From Agrobacterium salinitolerans (GTDB lineage Bacteria > Pseudomonadota > Alphaproteobacteria > Rhizobiales > Rhizobiaceae), in assembly GCF_002008225.1 (NCBI RefSeq), contig NZ_MRDH01000037.1:62001-126000 (forward strand): 64,000 nucleotides of DNA, written 5' to 3'. Each line of letters opens with the position of its first letter. The stretch's first letter is position 1. The translations under genes were made by a program, and so were the position numbers. The notes below the pieces were generated by a model, which was not told where the DNA came from, made no database searches, and worked only from the letters and a program-made list of their open reading frames with translations. Of this stretch, positions 8,643 to 19,098 are shown in pieces.

Positions 8643-10379
8643 TTACGCGGCCGCCCGTGCCGATGGCTTGTCGCGCCGGGTGGTATTGGCGGTATCCGAG
8701 CGGGTGGACGATCCGTCCTCGCGTTGGACTGTGCGGCGGTTCAGCTTGAAGAGGCTGACGAGCTGTGCCAGCGCATCCGCTCCCTGCGCCAACGTGGTGC
8801 TGATCACCGTGGTGCGGGCGCTCATCGCCGCGTTTTCCTGCGTCATCCGGTCCAGCCGGTTGACTGCCTTGTTGATCTCGCTGATGCCGGCAGCCTGCTC
8901 GTCAGCCGCCTTGGCGATCATGTCGACATTGCCGTCAATGTGCCTGACCAGCGCGTCGATCTGCTTTAGCGCTTCGCCGGTTTCGCCCACCAGCCTGACG
9001 CCTTCCAGAACCTCGGTCCCGGAATTGTTGATCAACGCCTTGATTTCCTTGGCGGCATTGGCGGAACGCTGCGCCAGCTCGCGCACTTCCTGCGCCACGA
9101 CGGCAAAACCTTTACCTGCATCGCCCGCCCGCGCGGCCTCCACACCGGCATTCAGCGCCAGCAGGTTCGTCTGGAAGGCGATTTCGTCGATCACACCGAT
9201 GATCTGACTGATTTCCCGCGAGGCCGTCTCGATACGCTGCATGGCGTCGACTGTCCGCTCCACGACCTCGGTGGAGGCCACGGTGGATGTCCGCGCGCTC
9301 TGAACCAGCTTGCGCGTCTCTTTCATGTTTTCAGTCGACGAACGCACCGTGGCGGTGATTTCTTCGAGTGCTGCCGAGGTCTCCTCAAGCGCCACCGCCT
9401 GCTCACGCGAACGTTCGGCGAGATTGACGGAGGCTTCGCTGACCTCCTGGCTGCTGCGGGTCAGGTCTCCGGTCTGGCCGAGAACGTTTTCCAGCGTCTT
9501 CTGGAATTCAGCGATCGATTTATTGAAATCGCGGCGCAGTCGTTCGAACTCGCCGACGAAGGGTTTGTCCAGCGTAATGCGGATATTGCATTGAGAAAGC
9601 CGCTCGAGCGCAGCACCAAGTTCCTCGACCGCATGCATCCGGTCCGTCACATCGAAAGCGAATTTCACGACCTTAAAGACACGACCCCGATCATCGATGA
9701 TCGGATTATAGGAGGCCTGAATAAAAACGCGTTTGCCATCCTTGCCAAGGCGCATGAATTGCCCCGTCGAGAAATGTCCCTTTCCGAGTTCTTTCCAGAA
9801 ATCCCGATAGTCCTGGGACTGGGCATAGGTCGGCTCGCAGAACATCGAATGATGTTTGCCGATGATGTCTTCCGCGGTGTAACCGAGCGTCGCGAGGAAA
9901 TTTTCGTTGGCGCTGAGGATTTTTCCATCGGGCGTAAATTCGATCATGGCCTGCGCGCGGGAGAGCGCCGCCAGTTTCCCGTTATCCTCAGCGCTCCTGC
10001 GCTTGATCGAGGTGATGTCGGTTGCGATCTTGACCACCTTGTAGGGTTTACCGAAACGGAACACCGGGTTGTAGGAAGCCTCGATCCAGATTTCGTCGCC
10101 ATTCTTGGCGCGACGACGATACTGGCCCTGATCGTATTCGCCACGCGACAGCTTCGCCCAGAAGCTTTTGTATTCTGGCGATGCCGAATCTTCGGGAGAC
10201 AGGAACATGCTGTGGGCACGCCCAACGATTTCAGACTGCTGATAGCCGACGGTCTTGCAGAAATTATCGTTCGCTCTCAAAATCTTGCCGGTCAGATCGA
10301 ACTCGATGATGGCCTGCGAGCGGCCAAGCGCATCAAGCACTGCAGAAGCGTCCGGACCAAGTTTAGAAAAGTAAGACAT
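8643..10379 (-). CDS. Soluble dual-PAS methyl-accepting chemotaxis protein
   Basis: 578-residue chemoreceptor without membrane segments. Two PAS domains occupy about residues 10-125 and 135-250; each has the GKIL-ANxNF start and an SMF segment. A HAMP-like linker follows and then the signalling domain, with the hairpin IDEIAFQTNLLALNAGVEAA, AGKGFAVVAQEVRELA and the adaptation helices. It should signal to CheA/CheW from the cytoplasm, sensing a PAS ligand or redox/oxygen state. Proteins of this layout are common in rhizobia. It is transcribed alone, convergent to the ABC operon. The C-terminal tail is rich in Ser, Thr and Arg and lacks an obvious CheR-binding pentapeptide. Confidence 0.92.
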   Translation of the reverse strand: MSYFSKLGPDASAVLDALGRSQAIIEFDLTGKILRANDNFCKTVGYQQSEIVGRAHSMFLSPEDSASPEYKSFWAKLSRGEYDQGQYRRRAKNGDEIWIEASYNPVFRFGKPYKVVKIATDITSIKRRSAEDNGKLAALSRAQAMIEFTPDGKILSANENFLATLGYTAEDIIGKHHSMFCEPTYAQSQDYRDFWKELGKGHFSTGQFMRLGKDGKRVFIQASYNPIIDDRGRVFKVVKFAFDVTDRMHAVEELGAALERLSQCNIRITLDKPFVGEFERLRRDFNKSIAEFQKTLENVLGQTGDLTRSSQEVSEASVNLAERSREQAVALEETSAALEEITATVRSSTENMKETRKLVQSARTSTVASTEVVERTVDAMQRIETASREISQIIGVIDEIAFQTNLLALNAGVEAARAGDAGKGFAVVAQEVRELAQRSANAAKEIKALINNSGTEVLEGVRLVGETGEALKQIDALVRHIDGNVDMIAKAADEQAAGISEINKAVNRLDRMTQENAAMSARTTVISTTLAQGADALAQLVSLFKLNRRTVQREDGSSTRSDTANTTRRDKPSARAAA

Positions 10380-10696
10380 CTTTTTGAACCCTCAAACAGC
10401 AACCCATATGCAGACCTCTTTCACCCTCGAAATATAAGATGAAAAGCGGTTGGCCCGACTGTACGCGAAACTAGCCGGATACCGTTAAATAGCGATTAAT
10501 AATGAACTATAACTATCGGTCTTGAACCTCATTAAACTGCCAATATGCTTCACCGCGAATATATTCCCCTTGTCTGTTTCGGACCGCTTATTTGCCACAG
10601 TGCTGATATTTCTGCGCCAGCAACACGATACGGCCTTTCATCGCAGCGGCATTCATTGTTATGCGGGGTTGAAAGATTTGTGTTGCAGGAGCGCCG
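10380..10696. other. Divergent intergenic region, no gene seen
   Basis: 317 bases between the chemoreceptor (leftward) and the FAD oxidoreductase (rightward). The middle part is clearly more AT-rich than the flanks, around AATAGCGATTAATAATG, as expected for divergent promoters. The AGGAGCG ribosome-binding site of the rightward gene lies just before 10697. No operator repeat, RNA gene or convincing small ORF was recognised. Confidence 0.5.
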
Positions 10697-11950
10697 ATGA
10701 CCAAAACCCTGAAATGCGATGTGCTGGTGATCGGCACCGGCATTATCGGTTCCATGGCGGCCCTTTATCTGCAGAATGCCGGACGCGAAGTGGTGCTTCT
10801 TGAGCGCGGCGAGGTTGCCCGGGGCGCGAGTTCCGGCAATGCCGGCATTCTGGCCTTCCCCGAAATCATCCCCATTCCCGCTCCCGGAATCATGAAAAAA
10901 GCGCCGCGCTGGCTGTTCGATCCGCTCGGCCCACTTAGCGTGCCGCCGGCCTATGTGGCGAAGATCGCACCCTGGCTGTGGCGCTTCTGGCGGGCGAGCG
11001 CCGAGCGCAGCTTTCGCCATGGGCTGAAGTCACTTACCGACCTCAACCGGCTCGCTGCCATGGAAATGGCCCATGTCGCGGCGATGCCTGAACTCTCGCA
11101 CCTCGTTTCGAAAACCGGAACGCTCGATCTTTACGACAGTGAGGCAAGTCTCAATGCCGCCCGCAGGGACTGGGACGAAAAGGAAAGCGCCGGTTTCACC
11201 TTCCAGCGCGTCGGCCGCCCCGAAATCGAGGAACTTCAACCGGGTCTCGCGCCCCAGTTCCGCCATGCCATGTTTTCGCCGGACGGTCTGCAGGTTTCCG
11301 ACCCTTACGACTTCACCCGTGCCATTTTCGATCTGGTAATCGCCCGCGGCGCCAGCCTGCGCAAGGGCGAGGCCGAACGCATTGATGCTGTCGGCGAAAG
11401 TACGATCGTGACGCTGGAAAATGGTGACAAGATCGATGCCGACAGGGTGGTTATCGCCTGCGGCGCCTGGTCGAGAAAACTTGTCGCGACGCTTGGCAGC
11501 ATCGTGCCGCTGGAAACGGAACGTGGTTACAACACCACCCTTTCCCCCAACGCTTTCAACCTGACGCGCCAGCTTTATTTCAACGACCATGGTTTCGTGG
11601 TCACCCCGCTATCGACAGGTATCCGCATTGGCGGCGCGGTCGAACTTGGCGGGCTGGAACTGAAACCGAATTTCCGCCGTGCCGAAGCCATGCTGAAAAA
11701 AGCAGGACGTTTCCTGCCCGGCCTCAAACTGGAAGGCGGGAAACAATGGATGGGATTCCGGCCGTCCATGCCGGACTGTCTTCCCGTCATCGGTACGGCG
11801 CGCGCCACGCCGTCCGTCATCTATGCCTTCGGACACGGCCATCTCGGGCTGACGCAATCGGCAGCCACAGCCCGTCTGGTGACGCAACTGGCCAGCGGGG
11901 AGGATACGGAAATCTCGATCGATCCTTTCCGGCCGGGGCGTTTTTCCTGA
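10697..11950 (+). CDS. FAD-dependent oxidoreductase, DadA/DAO family
   Basis: 417-residue oxidase or dehydrogenase of the D-amino-acid dehydrogenase (DadA)/glycine oxidase fold. The N-terminal dinucleotide motif is VIGTGIIGSMAALYL, followed by the LLERGEVARGASSGNAG segment that contacts FAD. The C-terminal FAD motif is GFRPSMPDCLPVIG and GHGHLGLT. Likely substrates are a D-amino acid or an N-substituted amino acid. AGGAG at normal distance supports the start. It stands alone between a divergent chemoreceptor and a convergent small gene, so context gives no substrate. Confidence 0.9.
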   Translation: MTKTLKCDVLVIGTGIIGSMAALYLQNAGREVVLLERGEVARGASSGNAGILAFPEIIPIPAPGIMKKAPRWLFDPLGPLSVPPAYVAKIAPWLWRFWRASAERSFRHGLKSLTDLNRLAAMEMAHVAAMPELSHLVSKTGTLDLYDSEASLNAARRDWDEKESAGFTFQRVGRPEIEELQPGLAPQFRHAMFSPDGLQVSDPYDFTRAIFDLVIARGASLRKGEAERIDAVGESTIVTLENGDKIDADRVVIACGAWSRKLVATLGSIVPLETERGYNTTLSPNAFNLTRQLYFNDHGFVVTPLSTGIRIGGAVELGGLELKPNFRRAEAMLKKAGRFLPGLKLEGGKQWMGFRPSMPDCLPVIGTARATPSVIYAFGHGHLGLTQSAATARLVTQLASGEDTEISIDPFRPGRFS

Positions 11951-11966
11951 GTTCAGGAAGACGGGA

Positions 11967-12500
11967 CTATTTCACCGGCTGCATGGAATCGTCCGGAAAC
12001 GCCACCTCGGCGAAGGACGGATAGACCTTGCGAAGGATGGTGACCTGCTGCTGGTCGCTTACCCGCAGCAAATACCAGTCTGCACCGTCCATCAACGCCA
12101 GCGTATGGGATTTCGCCTCGATCGTCTGGCCGCCAGTTTCCATCACCGTCCTGGTCGGAATGAGGGCATAGGGCGTTCCATCAGGCGTTTGCGCAAGGCT
12201 GATCGCCTGCATATCCATGGTGAATTCGGTTATCTTGACCGCCGCAAGCGCCATCTGCATCTGCGCGGTCAAAGCGCCGCGCAATTGCTCCACGGTAATG
12301 CCGGCGTCGCGGGCGATGAATTCAAAGATTTTCGGCGGTACAGTCTTGCCGACGACATCAAAATCCTGCGCGCTCAAAGCCGTCTGGAAGCGCTCGATCT
12401 GTGTGCGAAGACCCTCCTGCTCTGCAGGTGAGAGATCGCGTGACAAAGCAGGATGCGCAATCGCCGCCAGCAGAAACAGACAATAGAGCAGACGCTTCAT
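11967..12500 (-). CDS. Small exported protein of unknown function
   Basis: 177 residues starting at the ATG at 12500 with a clear signal peptide (MKRLLYCLFLLAAIAHPALS). The mature part is a single alpha/beta domain with FQTALSAQDFDVVGKTVPPK and a C-terminal DGADWYLLRVSDQQQVTILR, similar in layout to nuclear-transport-factor-2-like periplasmic proteins, which is a guess. It is convergent with the FAD oxidoreductase, 16 bases apart, and next to the oxidase subunit IV gene on the same strand. No catalytic motif was seen. I do not recognise a specific function. Confidence 0.75.
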   Translation of the reverse strand: MKRLLYCLFLLAAIAHPALSRDLSPAEQEGLRTQIERFQTALSAQDFDVVGKTVPPKIFEFIARDAGITVEQLRGALTAQMQMALAAVKITEFTMDMQAISLAQTPDGTPYALIPTRTVMETGGQTIEAKSHTLALMDGADWYLLRVSDQQQVTILRKVYPSFAEVAFPDDSMQPVK

Positions 12501-12570
12501 GACCTGGCCTTTCCGGTTATCCGGCATCCGCCCGCCCCCCGGAAAGGGAACCGCTCATGAACAGGATTTT

Positions 12571-12795
12571 TCAGCGCAGCAGAAAGAAACCCGCAGCCGA
12601 CAGCACCACGAAGACGACCAGGCCGCCAAGGAAGCCGGCAGTGGTGAAGAAACCGGCGACCATGGCCAGCATCAGCACGCACAGCATCATCGTGCCGTAC
12701 TTCGTCAAGGCCAGAAAACCGTTATAGGTCTTTTCATGCTCGGCGTAGTTCATTTCGGCGCCGACTTCGACAGGACCTGTGTGGTGTTCGCTCAT
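12571..12795 (-). CDS. aa3-type cytochrome c oxidase subunit IV
   Basis: 74-residue membrane protein of the small alphaproteobacterial aa3-oxidase subunit IV family. The N-terminal amphipathic part (AEMNYAEHEKTYNGFLALTKYG) precedes two hydrophobic stretches reaching the C terminus (FVVLSAAGFFLLR). The start at 12795 follows a GGGGAAG ribosome-binding site; upstream in-frame codons have no such site. The subunit associates with the aa3 cytochrome oxidase in the inner membrane and is not catalytic. The main oxidase genes are not in this window, as is common for this subunit. Confidence 0.85.
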   Translation of the reverse strand: MSEHHTGPVEVGAEMNYAEHEKTYNGFLALTKYGTMMLCVLMLAMVAGFFTTAGFLGGLVVFVVLSAAGFFLLR

Positions 12796-13213
12796 TCCGC
12801 TTCCCCTTATGCTCCATCCGCCATGCCCGCCATACGGGAAATCTGCCCGTGGACGATCTCGGGCCCATGCCGGATTCTCCATCGCCAGAGGTAACATGAA
12901 GTCGTGGCGAAGTGCAATGCATCGTCACCCACCCGTTCTCTTCCGGCAAGGCTGGAAAAGTAAAATTAATGCGCTGCAAAAAAGGAGCATGATATAGCGC
13001 GCAACACAAAATAAGTGCACGATGAATAGTCACAGGCGCCGCCCGTGCGGGATTCCCGGAGGAAGGGCGACCGTTCGGAGTTGCTTTTTGAAATGCTGTT
13101 GAATAAGCACCTGCAAACAAGAAAAAAATCGGACTTGCCAGGCAACAGGGCAAATAAAACGCCGATAAAAAAGCTGCGGACCGGACCCTGGCTCTGGTCC
13201 TGAGGAGGGGAAA
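12796..13213. other. Divergent intergenic region, no gene seen
   Basis: 418 bases between the leftward oxidase subunit gene and the rightward TRAP operon. Both outer ends carry ribosome-binding sites (AAGGGGAAG leftwards, GAGGGGAAA rightwards). The middle is AT-rich around 12960-13020. Open frames here lack codon bias and ribosome-binding sites and are taken as noise. No repeat or RNA gene was recognised. Confidence 0.5.
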
Positions 13214-13783
13214 GTGAAGTTCTTATTGGGAATAAGCCGGGCCGTTGACACGGTCACCACGGTTATCGGTCAATCTGTGTCCTGGTTATTGCTAGCGGCG
13301 GTGCTGATCAGCGCCACAAACGCCGTGGTGCGCAAGATGTTCGACATATCGTCGAATGCATGGCTCGAAGTGCAATGGTATCTCTATGGCGCTGTTTTCA
13401 TGCTGGCGGCGGCTTACGCGCTCCTGAAGAACGAGCATGTCAGGATCGACATATTGTCGTCCACATGGTCGAAGCGCACACGTGACATCGTTGACTTCGT
13501 CCTCCACATTGTTTTCCTGGTCCCCTTCGCCGGCCTGATGTCCTATCTCGCCTGGCCGTGGTTCTGGAATTCCTTCAACTCCGGAGAAATGTCCTCCAAT
13601 GCCGGCGGCCTGATCATCTGGCCTGCCAAGCTCGTCGTCCTTCTGGGCTTCTCCCTGCTTCTGGTTCAGGCATTTTCGGAGATCATCAAGCGCTATGCGG
13701 TGATTGCCGGATATATTGCCGATCCGCGTGAAACGGTGCTTTCGGAAACCGACACGGAATCCAACGGAACGGCAGGGAGCTGA
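13214..13783 (+). CDS. TRAP transporter small permease (DctQ type)
   Basis: 189-residue membrane protein with four predicted membrane segments and the DctQ pattern WLEVQWYLYGAVFMLAAAYALL followed by NEHVRIDIL. It partners the large permease encoded two bases after its stop. GTG start at 13214 with GAGGGG directly upstream. Together with the TakP-like binding protein encoded 2 kb downstream on the other strand it should form a sodium-driven importer of small 2-oxo or hydroxy acids. Confidence 0.9.
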   Translation: MKFLLGISRAVDTVTTVIGQSVSWLLLAAVLISATNAVVRKMFDISSNAWLEVQWYLYGAVFMLAAAYALLKNEHVRIDILSSTWSKRTRDIVDFVLHIVFLVPFAGLMSYLAWPWFWNSFNSGEMSSNAGGLIIWPAKLVVLLGFSLLLVQAFSEIIKRYAVIAGYIADPRETVLSETDTESNGTAGS

Positions 13784-13784
13784 C

Positions 13785-15650
13785 ATGATAGATCTGATTG
13801 CGCATAACCTGCCGCTGGTGATGTTCAGCAGCGTGATGCTGCTGCTGCTGCTGGGTTACCCTGTCGCCTTCACGCTTGCCGCCGGCGGCCTCATTTATTT
13901 CGTGCTTGGCGTGGAGCTTTCATGGATTTCCCCTGAAATCCGCCTCTTCTGGCCGCTGCTGCAATCCCATCCCGAACGAATCTACGGCATCATGTATAAT
14001 GATACGTTGCTGTCGATCCCGTTTTTTACGTTCATGGGCATCATTCTTGAGCGATCCCGCATGGCGGAAGATCTTCTCGATACGATAGGACAATTATTCG
14101 GCCCGATCCGCGGCGGCCTCGCCTATGCGGTCATTCTCGTCGGCGCGCTGCTGGGAGCCACCACCGGCGTTGTGGCGGCTTCCGTGATGGCCATGGGGCT
14201 CATCTCGCTGCCGATCATGATGCGATACGGTTATAATCGCCCCCTCGTCGCGGGTACGATCGCCGCCTCGGGCACTCTTGCGCAGATTGTCCCCCCGTCC
14301 CTCGTCCTGATCGTCATGGCGGACCAGCTCGGCCGCTCCGTCGGCGACATGTATGTCGGCGCTCTTTATCCCGCTCTTTTGATCATCGCGAGCTATTGCG
14401 CCTATATTTTCGCAGTCTCCATTTTCAAACCGTCGCTCGTCCCTGCCCTTCCGAAAGAAGCGCGCACGCTCGGCAACGGCGTGACCTCGCTTTTCGTGAT
14501 GATCGCCGTTTCGGTGGCGCTCTATTTCATAGGAATGCACCTCCTTTTCACGGGCATGGCCAGTCCGGAGTGGCGACTGGTCGCTGCACTCGCCTTCGCC
14601 GTCTTCACGGTTTATCTGGTTGCGCTTTTTAACAGCGTCGCAAGCAGGAAGGTCATTTCCCGCCTCGCCGAACAGGTCATTATCGTTCTGGTGCCGCCGC
14701 TGGCGCTCATCTTCCTTGTGCTCGGCACCATCTTCCTCGGCATCGCGACGCCAACAGAAGGCGGCGCAATGGGCGCGACCGGGGCGCTGATCCTCGCACT
14801 TGCCAAGGGCAGGCTTTCGCTTGCGACGATCAAGAATGCGCTGGATGCGACGACGAAGCTTTCTGCCTTCGTCATGATGATCCTCATCGGCGCCCGCGTC
14901 TTCGGCCTTACGTTCTATGGTATCAACGGCAATGTCTGGATCGAGGAACTGTTGCTTGCCCTGCCCGGCGGCGAATACGGCTTCCTGGTCGTGGTCACGA
15001 TCATTATTTTCATTCTCGGCTGTTTTCTCGACTTCTTCGAAATCGCCTTTATCATGGTCCCGTTGCTGGCACCGGTCGCGGACAAGCTCGGGATCGATCT
15101 CGTCTGGTTCGGCATCATTCTCGGCATCAATCTGCAAACCTCGTTCCTGACACCGCCCTTCGGTTTCTCGCTGTTCTTCCTGCGCTCCATCGCCCCGAAC
15201 GCCGCATGGGTGGATAAGGTGACAGGCAAAAAAATGCCTGGTGTAAAAACGACGGAGATCTACAGGGGCGTCTTGCCCTATATCGTCATCCAGTTCGTGA
15301 TGATCCTTGTCGTCATCGCATTCCCCGGCCTGGTGCTGACCTATAAGAGCGGCCATACCAGCGTCGATCCCAATAGCGTCAAGATCGAGATACCCGGTGG
15401 CCCGGGAGGCAGCGGCCTGTCCCTGCCACCGCTTGGCGGCGGCGGCACATCTCCGCAGCAGCCATCCATGGGCTTGCCGCCGCTCAATCTCGGGGGCCCC
15501 GCGGCGGCGCCGTCGGGTCAGGAAAGCGGTGCGCCGACCTCACCGCCCTCCCTTGGCCTGCCGCCCCTAAACCTGGGTGGACCGCAACCCCAGCAGCCTG
15601 CGCAGAATAGCCAGCCCGATCTCAGCCAACCGCCGAAGATCGGACCGTAA
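13785..15650 (+). CDS. TRAP transporter large permease (DctM type) with Pro/Gly-rich tail
   Basis: 621 residues, longer than the usual 430 of DctM. The start at 13785 follows the dctQ stop by one base. About twelve hydrophobic segments are visible, including the pore-lining LVGALLGATTGVVAASVMAMG and the LQTSFLTPPFGFSLFFLR motif of the family. An extra internal segment (about residues 220-310) is typical of the larger TakM-like subgroup. The last 85 or so residues are unusual: low complexity, rich in Pro, Gly and Gln, with LPPLNLGGP occurring twice and a related LPPLGGGG. This tail follows the last membrane segment and has no role known to me in TRAP transport. Confidence 0.9.
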   Translation: MIDLIAHNLPLVMFSSVMLLLLLGYPVAFTLAAGGLIYFVLGVELSWISPEIRLFWPLLQSHPERIYGIMYNDTLLSIPFFTFMGIILERSRMAEDLLDTIGQLFGPIRGGLAYAVILVGALLGATTGVVAASVMAMGLISLPIMMRYGYNRPLVAGTIAASGTLAQIVPPSLVLIVMADQLGRSVGDMYVGALYPALLIIASYCAYIFAVSIFKPSLVPALPKEARTLGNGVTSLFVMIAVSVALYFIGMHLLFTGMASPEWRLVAALAFAVFTVYLVALFNSVASRKVISRLAEQVIIVLVPPLALIFLVLGTIFLGIATPTEGGAMGATGALILALAKGRLSLATIKNALDATTKLSAFVMMILIGARVFGLTFYGINGNVWIEELLLALPGGEYGFLVVVTIIIFILGCFLDFFEIAFIMVPLLAPVADKLGIDLVWFGIILGINLQTSFLTPPFGFSLFFLRSIAPNAAWVDKVTGKKMPGVKTTEIYRGVLPYIVIQFVMILVVIAFPGLVLTYKSGHTSVDPNSVKIEIPGGPGGSGLSLPPLGGGGTSPQQPSMGLPPLNLGGPAAAPSGQESGAPTSPPSLGLPPLNLGGPQPQQPAQNSQPDLSQPPKIGP

Positions 15651-15735
15651 CGGCGCGGCGCGGCATCAATAGGGACGTCGTCCGAAGCCGCGCCCCCTTG
15701 AAAACCCCACCTTGGAACCATTGCAACAAAGACAC

Positions 15736-15771
15736 AAAAAGCCCCGGAGACCGAAATCTCCGGGGCTTTTT
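15736..15771. terminator. Bidirectional Rho-independent terminator
   Basis: AAAAAGCCCCGGAGA and TCTCCGGGGCTTTTT form a perfect 15-base-pair stem around a six-base loop, with A and T tracts at both ends. It lies between the convergent dctM and takP-like genes and can stop transcription in both directions. Confidence 0.93.
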
Positions 15772-15796
15772 GCCCGGTCCGCCTTTTACCGAAAGA

Positions 15797-16894
<1,098 letters not shown>

Positions 16895-17198
16895 CTATAT
16901 CCTCCCAGATATGAACGCTGCCCGCAGCTTTGAATTCCCCTCGGTGCTGTTCAGGCATCGCAGCAAAGTAAGCACGGTTACGACCCGGCTGACAAGCACC
17001 CGCACCAAGAATTAATCGCAGAAATACCGGCCTTTCCGGGATTCTTCGGGAACTTTTCTTCGCATTTTATTTTCAACTGAAATATCCCGGCATCGCCTTA
17101 TACTTTAGGCGCATAAAGACCCTCCGGAACGCAAAACGTATGCTTGACTTGACCCTCCGGCAGTCGCACAAATTTCGAAGATTCGTCCCGGAGCCACC
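16895..17198. other. Divergent intergenic region, no gene seen
   Basis: 304 bases between the leftward takP-like gene and the rightward hydrolase gene. An imperfect inverted repeat, CGCCTTA-TACT-TTAGGCG-like (17094-17111), overlaps a TATACT hexamer about 90 bases before the hydrolase start and could be a promoter with an operator. The rest shows nothing recognisable. Confidence 0.35.
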
Positions 17199-17954
17199 AT
17201 GCCAAAACCCATTATCGCCGTTCCCGCAGACATCCGGCATTTCACCGGAGCCGACTGGCACGCCGCGCAGAACCAGTATGTTTCCGCTGCACTGAAAGTC
17301 GCTGGCGTCATGTCCTTCATCGTCCCGGCCTTCGAGGACGGGAACGAGGTCGACGCCATTCTCGACAGGGTGGATGGCCTGCTCGTGTCCGGCTCCGCCA
17401 CCAATGTCCACCCTTCCCTTTACGGAAAAGAAGCGCAGGAGAGCGACGGCCCCTTCGATCAGGCCCGCGACGCAACCAGCCTGCCGCTCATCCGCCACGC
17501 CATCGAACGCGGCATCCCGATGCTGGCCATCTGCCGCGGCATTCAGGAGCTGAACGTCGCGCTTGGCGGTACGCTCGCTTCCGAAATTCAGGAACAGCCC
17601 GGCATATGGGATCACCGAAAACCGGAGCATGACGACCGCGACGTGGCCTTCGCCATCCGCCAGCCGGTGCATGTGCGCGAAGGCTCCTGCATTGCGCAGC
17701 ATCTTGGCATGTCGGGCGAAATCCAGATCAATTCGCTGCACCGGCAGGCAATCGCCGAGACCGCGCCACGCCTGCAGGTGGAGGCGACAGCCGCGGACGG
17801 CACCATCGAGGCCGTATCCGTCATCGACGCCAACGGATTTGCCGTCGGCGTGCAATGGCATCCGGAATATTGGGCTGAGACGGATGCGCCCTCCCGGGCG
17901 CTGTTCGAGGCCTTCGGCAAGGCGGTCCACGACTATCGCAACAGCAAGGCATAA
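17199..17954 (+). CDS. Gamma-glutamyl-GABA hydrolase-like protein (peptidase C26)
   Basis: 251-residue class-I glutamine-amidotransferase-like hydrolase of the PuuD group. The nucleophile Cys sits in MLAICRGIQELNVALGG (about residue 110), and the catalytic His and Glu in GVQWHPEYWAE (about residue 225). The N-terminal GLLVSGSATNVHPSLYG is the oxyanion-side motif. PuuD cleaves gamma-glutamyl-gamma-aminobutyrate in putrescine degradation; relatives hydrolyse other gamma-glutamyl amides. No other putrescine gene is adjacent, so the exact substrate is open. Confidence 0.88.
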   Translation: MPKPIIAVPADIRHFTGADWHAAQNQYVSAALKVAGVMSFIVPAFEDGNEVDAILDRVDGLLVSGSATNVHPSLYGKEAQESDGPFDQARDATSLPLIRHAIERGIPMLAICRGIQELNVALGGTLASEIQEQPGIWDHRKPEHDDRDVAFAIRQPVHVREGSCIAQHLGMSGEIQINSLHRQAIAETAPRLQVEATAADGTIEAVSVIDANGFAVGVQWHPEYWAETDAPSRALFEAFGKAVHDYRNSKA

Positions 17955-17987
17955 TCCGCCATTAATCCCCCCGGCTCATAAGAACAT

Positions 17988-18016
17988 AAAAAAAGGGCAA
18001 GCCCGAAGGCCTGCCC
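17988..18016 (-). terminator. Rho-independent terminator of the sugar ABC operon
   Basis: Read on the minus strand, GGGCAGGC and GCTTGCCC form a stem with one mismatch around a short TTCG-type loop, followed by seven T residues. It lies 19 bases after the permease stop codon and ends the leftward operon. Confidence 0.8.
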
Positions 18017-18034
18017 CAAGTCTGGGAGGAGGAT

Positions 18035-19066
18035 TTAGCGCTTTGCGCGTTTCTTCTGTCGGTAGACGTCGGCAACGACCGCAGCCACGATGATCAGGCC
18101 CTTGACGATTTCCTGGTAATAGGCGTCCACCCGAAGGAAGGTGAAGCCCGACGTCATGACGCCGAGGATGATGGTGCCGATCACCGTTCCGGTGATCCGG
18201 CCGGCGCCGCCGGCGAGCGATGTGCCACCGATGACGGCTGCGGCAATGGCGTCGAGTTCATACATCACGCCCATGCCGGCCTGCGCCGTCTGTGCGCGGG
18301 CGGCGGTGACAACACCGGCAAGACCGGCGAGCATGCCAGCAATGGCATAGACCTTGATCAGATGCGCTTCGATATTAATACCAGACACGCGGGCCGCCTG
18401 CTGATTAGCGCCGATAGCGTAAGTGAATTTGCCGTAACGGGTGTAACGTAGCGCCACGTGGAAGATAAGGGCGACGACGAGGAACACTACGACCGGCCAG
18501 ATGCCCGTGCCGATGAAATTGAAACCATCAGTCAGACCGGAGATCGGTTGGCCCTTCGTATACCACTTGGAAAGACCACGCGCCGTCACCATCATGCCAA
18601 GCGTTGCGATGAAAGGCGGGATTTTGGTGCGGGCGATGAGCTGTCCGTTGATGAAACCCGCCAATGTACCGGCCAATATGCCGACCGCGAGCGGTATGAA
18701 GAAAGGCAGATCGGTCAAGCCCGGATAAAGCGCCCGCGGCCATGTTGAGGATTGCGCCACGCTGGCGGAGAGCATCGCCGTCAGGCCGACGACGGAACCG
18801 GAAGAGAGATCGATACCGCCGGTGATGATGACCTGGGTCACGCCAACCGCGATGATGCCGATCACCGAGACCTGCAGGATCATGATCGTCAGGCGCTGCT
18901 GGTTCATGAGGAAGCTCTGGCCGATGAAAATCCAGCCAAGAATTTCATAGACCAGCGCGATGCCGATCAGCACGAAAAAGATATTGGCTTCGGGCGGGAT
19001 GCGCCGGTGCGGCTTGCGTCCGGATTTTGCGTCCAACTCTGTGTTGGCGGCGGCGTTCGTATTCAT
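18035..19066 (-). CDS. Ribose/inositol-type sugar ABC transporter permease
   Basis: 343-residue permease of the RbsC family with about nine membrane segments. Typical segments are VTQVIITGGIDLSSGSVVGL, FINGQLIARTKIPPFIATLG, YAIGANQQAARVSGI, and AVIGGTSLAGGAGRITGTVIG near the end. The ATG at 19066 is preceded by GAGGAGG and is preferred to the upstream in-frame start at 19102. It is the third gene of a leftward binding protein-ATPase-permease operon that imports a sugar or cyclitol. Confidence 0.92.
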   Translation of the reverse strand: MNTNAAANTELDAKSGRKPHRRIPPEANIFFVLIGIALVYEILGWIFIGQSFLMNQQRLTIMILQVSVIGIIAVGVTQVIITGGIDLSSGSVVGLTAMLSASVAQSSTWPRALYPGLTDLPFFIPLAVGILAGTLAGFINGQLIARTKIPPFIATLGMMVTARGLSKWYTKGQPISGLTDGFNFIGTGIWPVVVFLVVALIFHVALRYTRYGKFTYAIGANQQAARVSGINIEAHLIKVYAIAGMLAGLAGVVTAARAQTAQAGMGVMYELDAIAAAVIGGTSLAGGAGRITGTVIGTIILGVMTSGFTFLRVDAYYQEIVKGLIIVAAVVADVYRQKKRAKR

Positions 19067-19098
19067 AGTTATTCCTCCTCGAGAAATCCCGGCGCGCC

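Noticed and set aside
14094..15356. Minus-strand open frame of 420 codons opposite dctM
   Set aside because: The translation is rich in Asp, Glu, His and Arg, the usual product of reading a membrane protein gene backwards; no ribosome-binding site or domain was seen.
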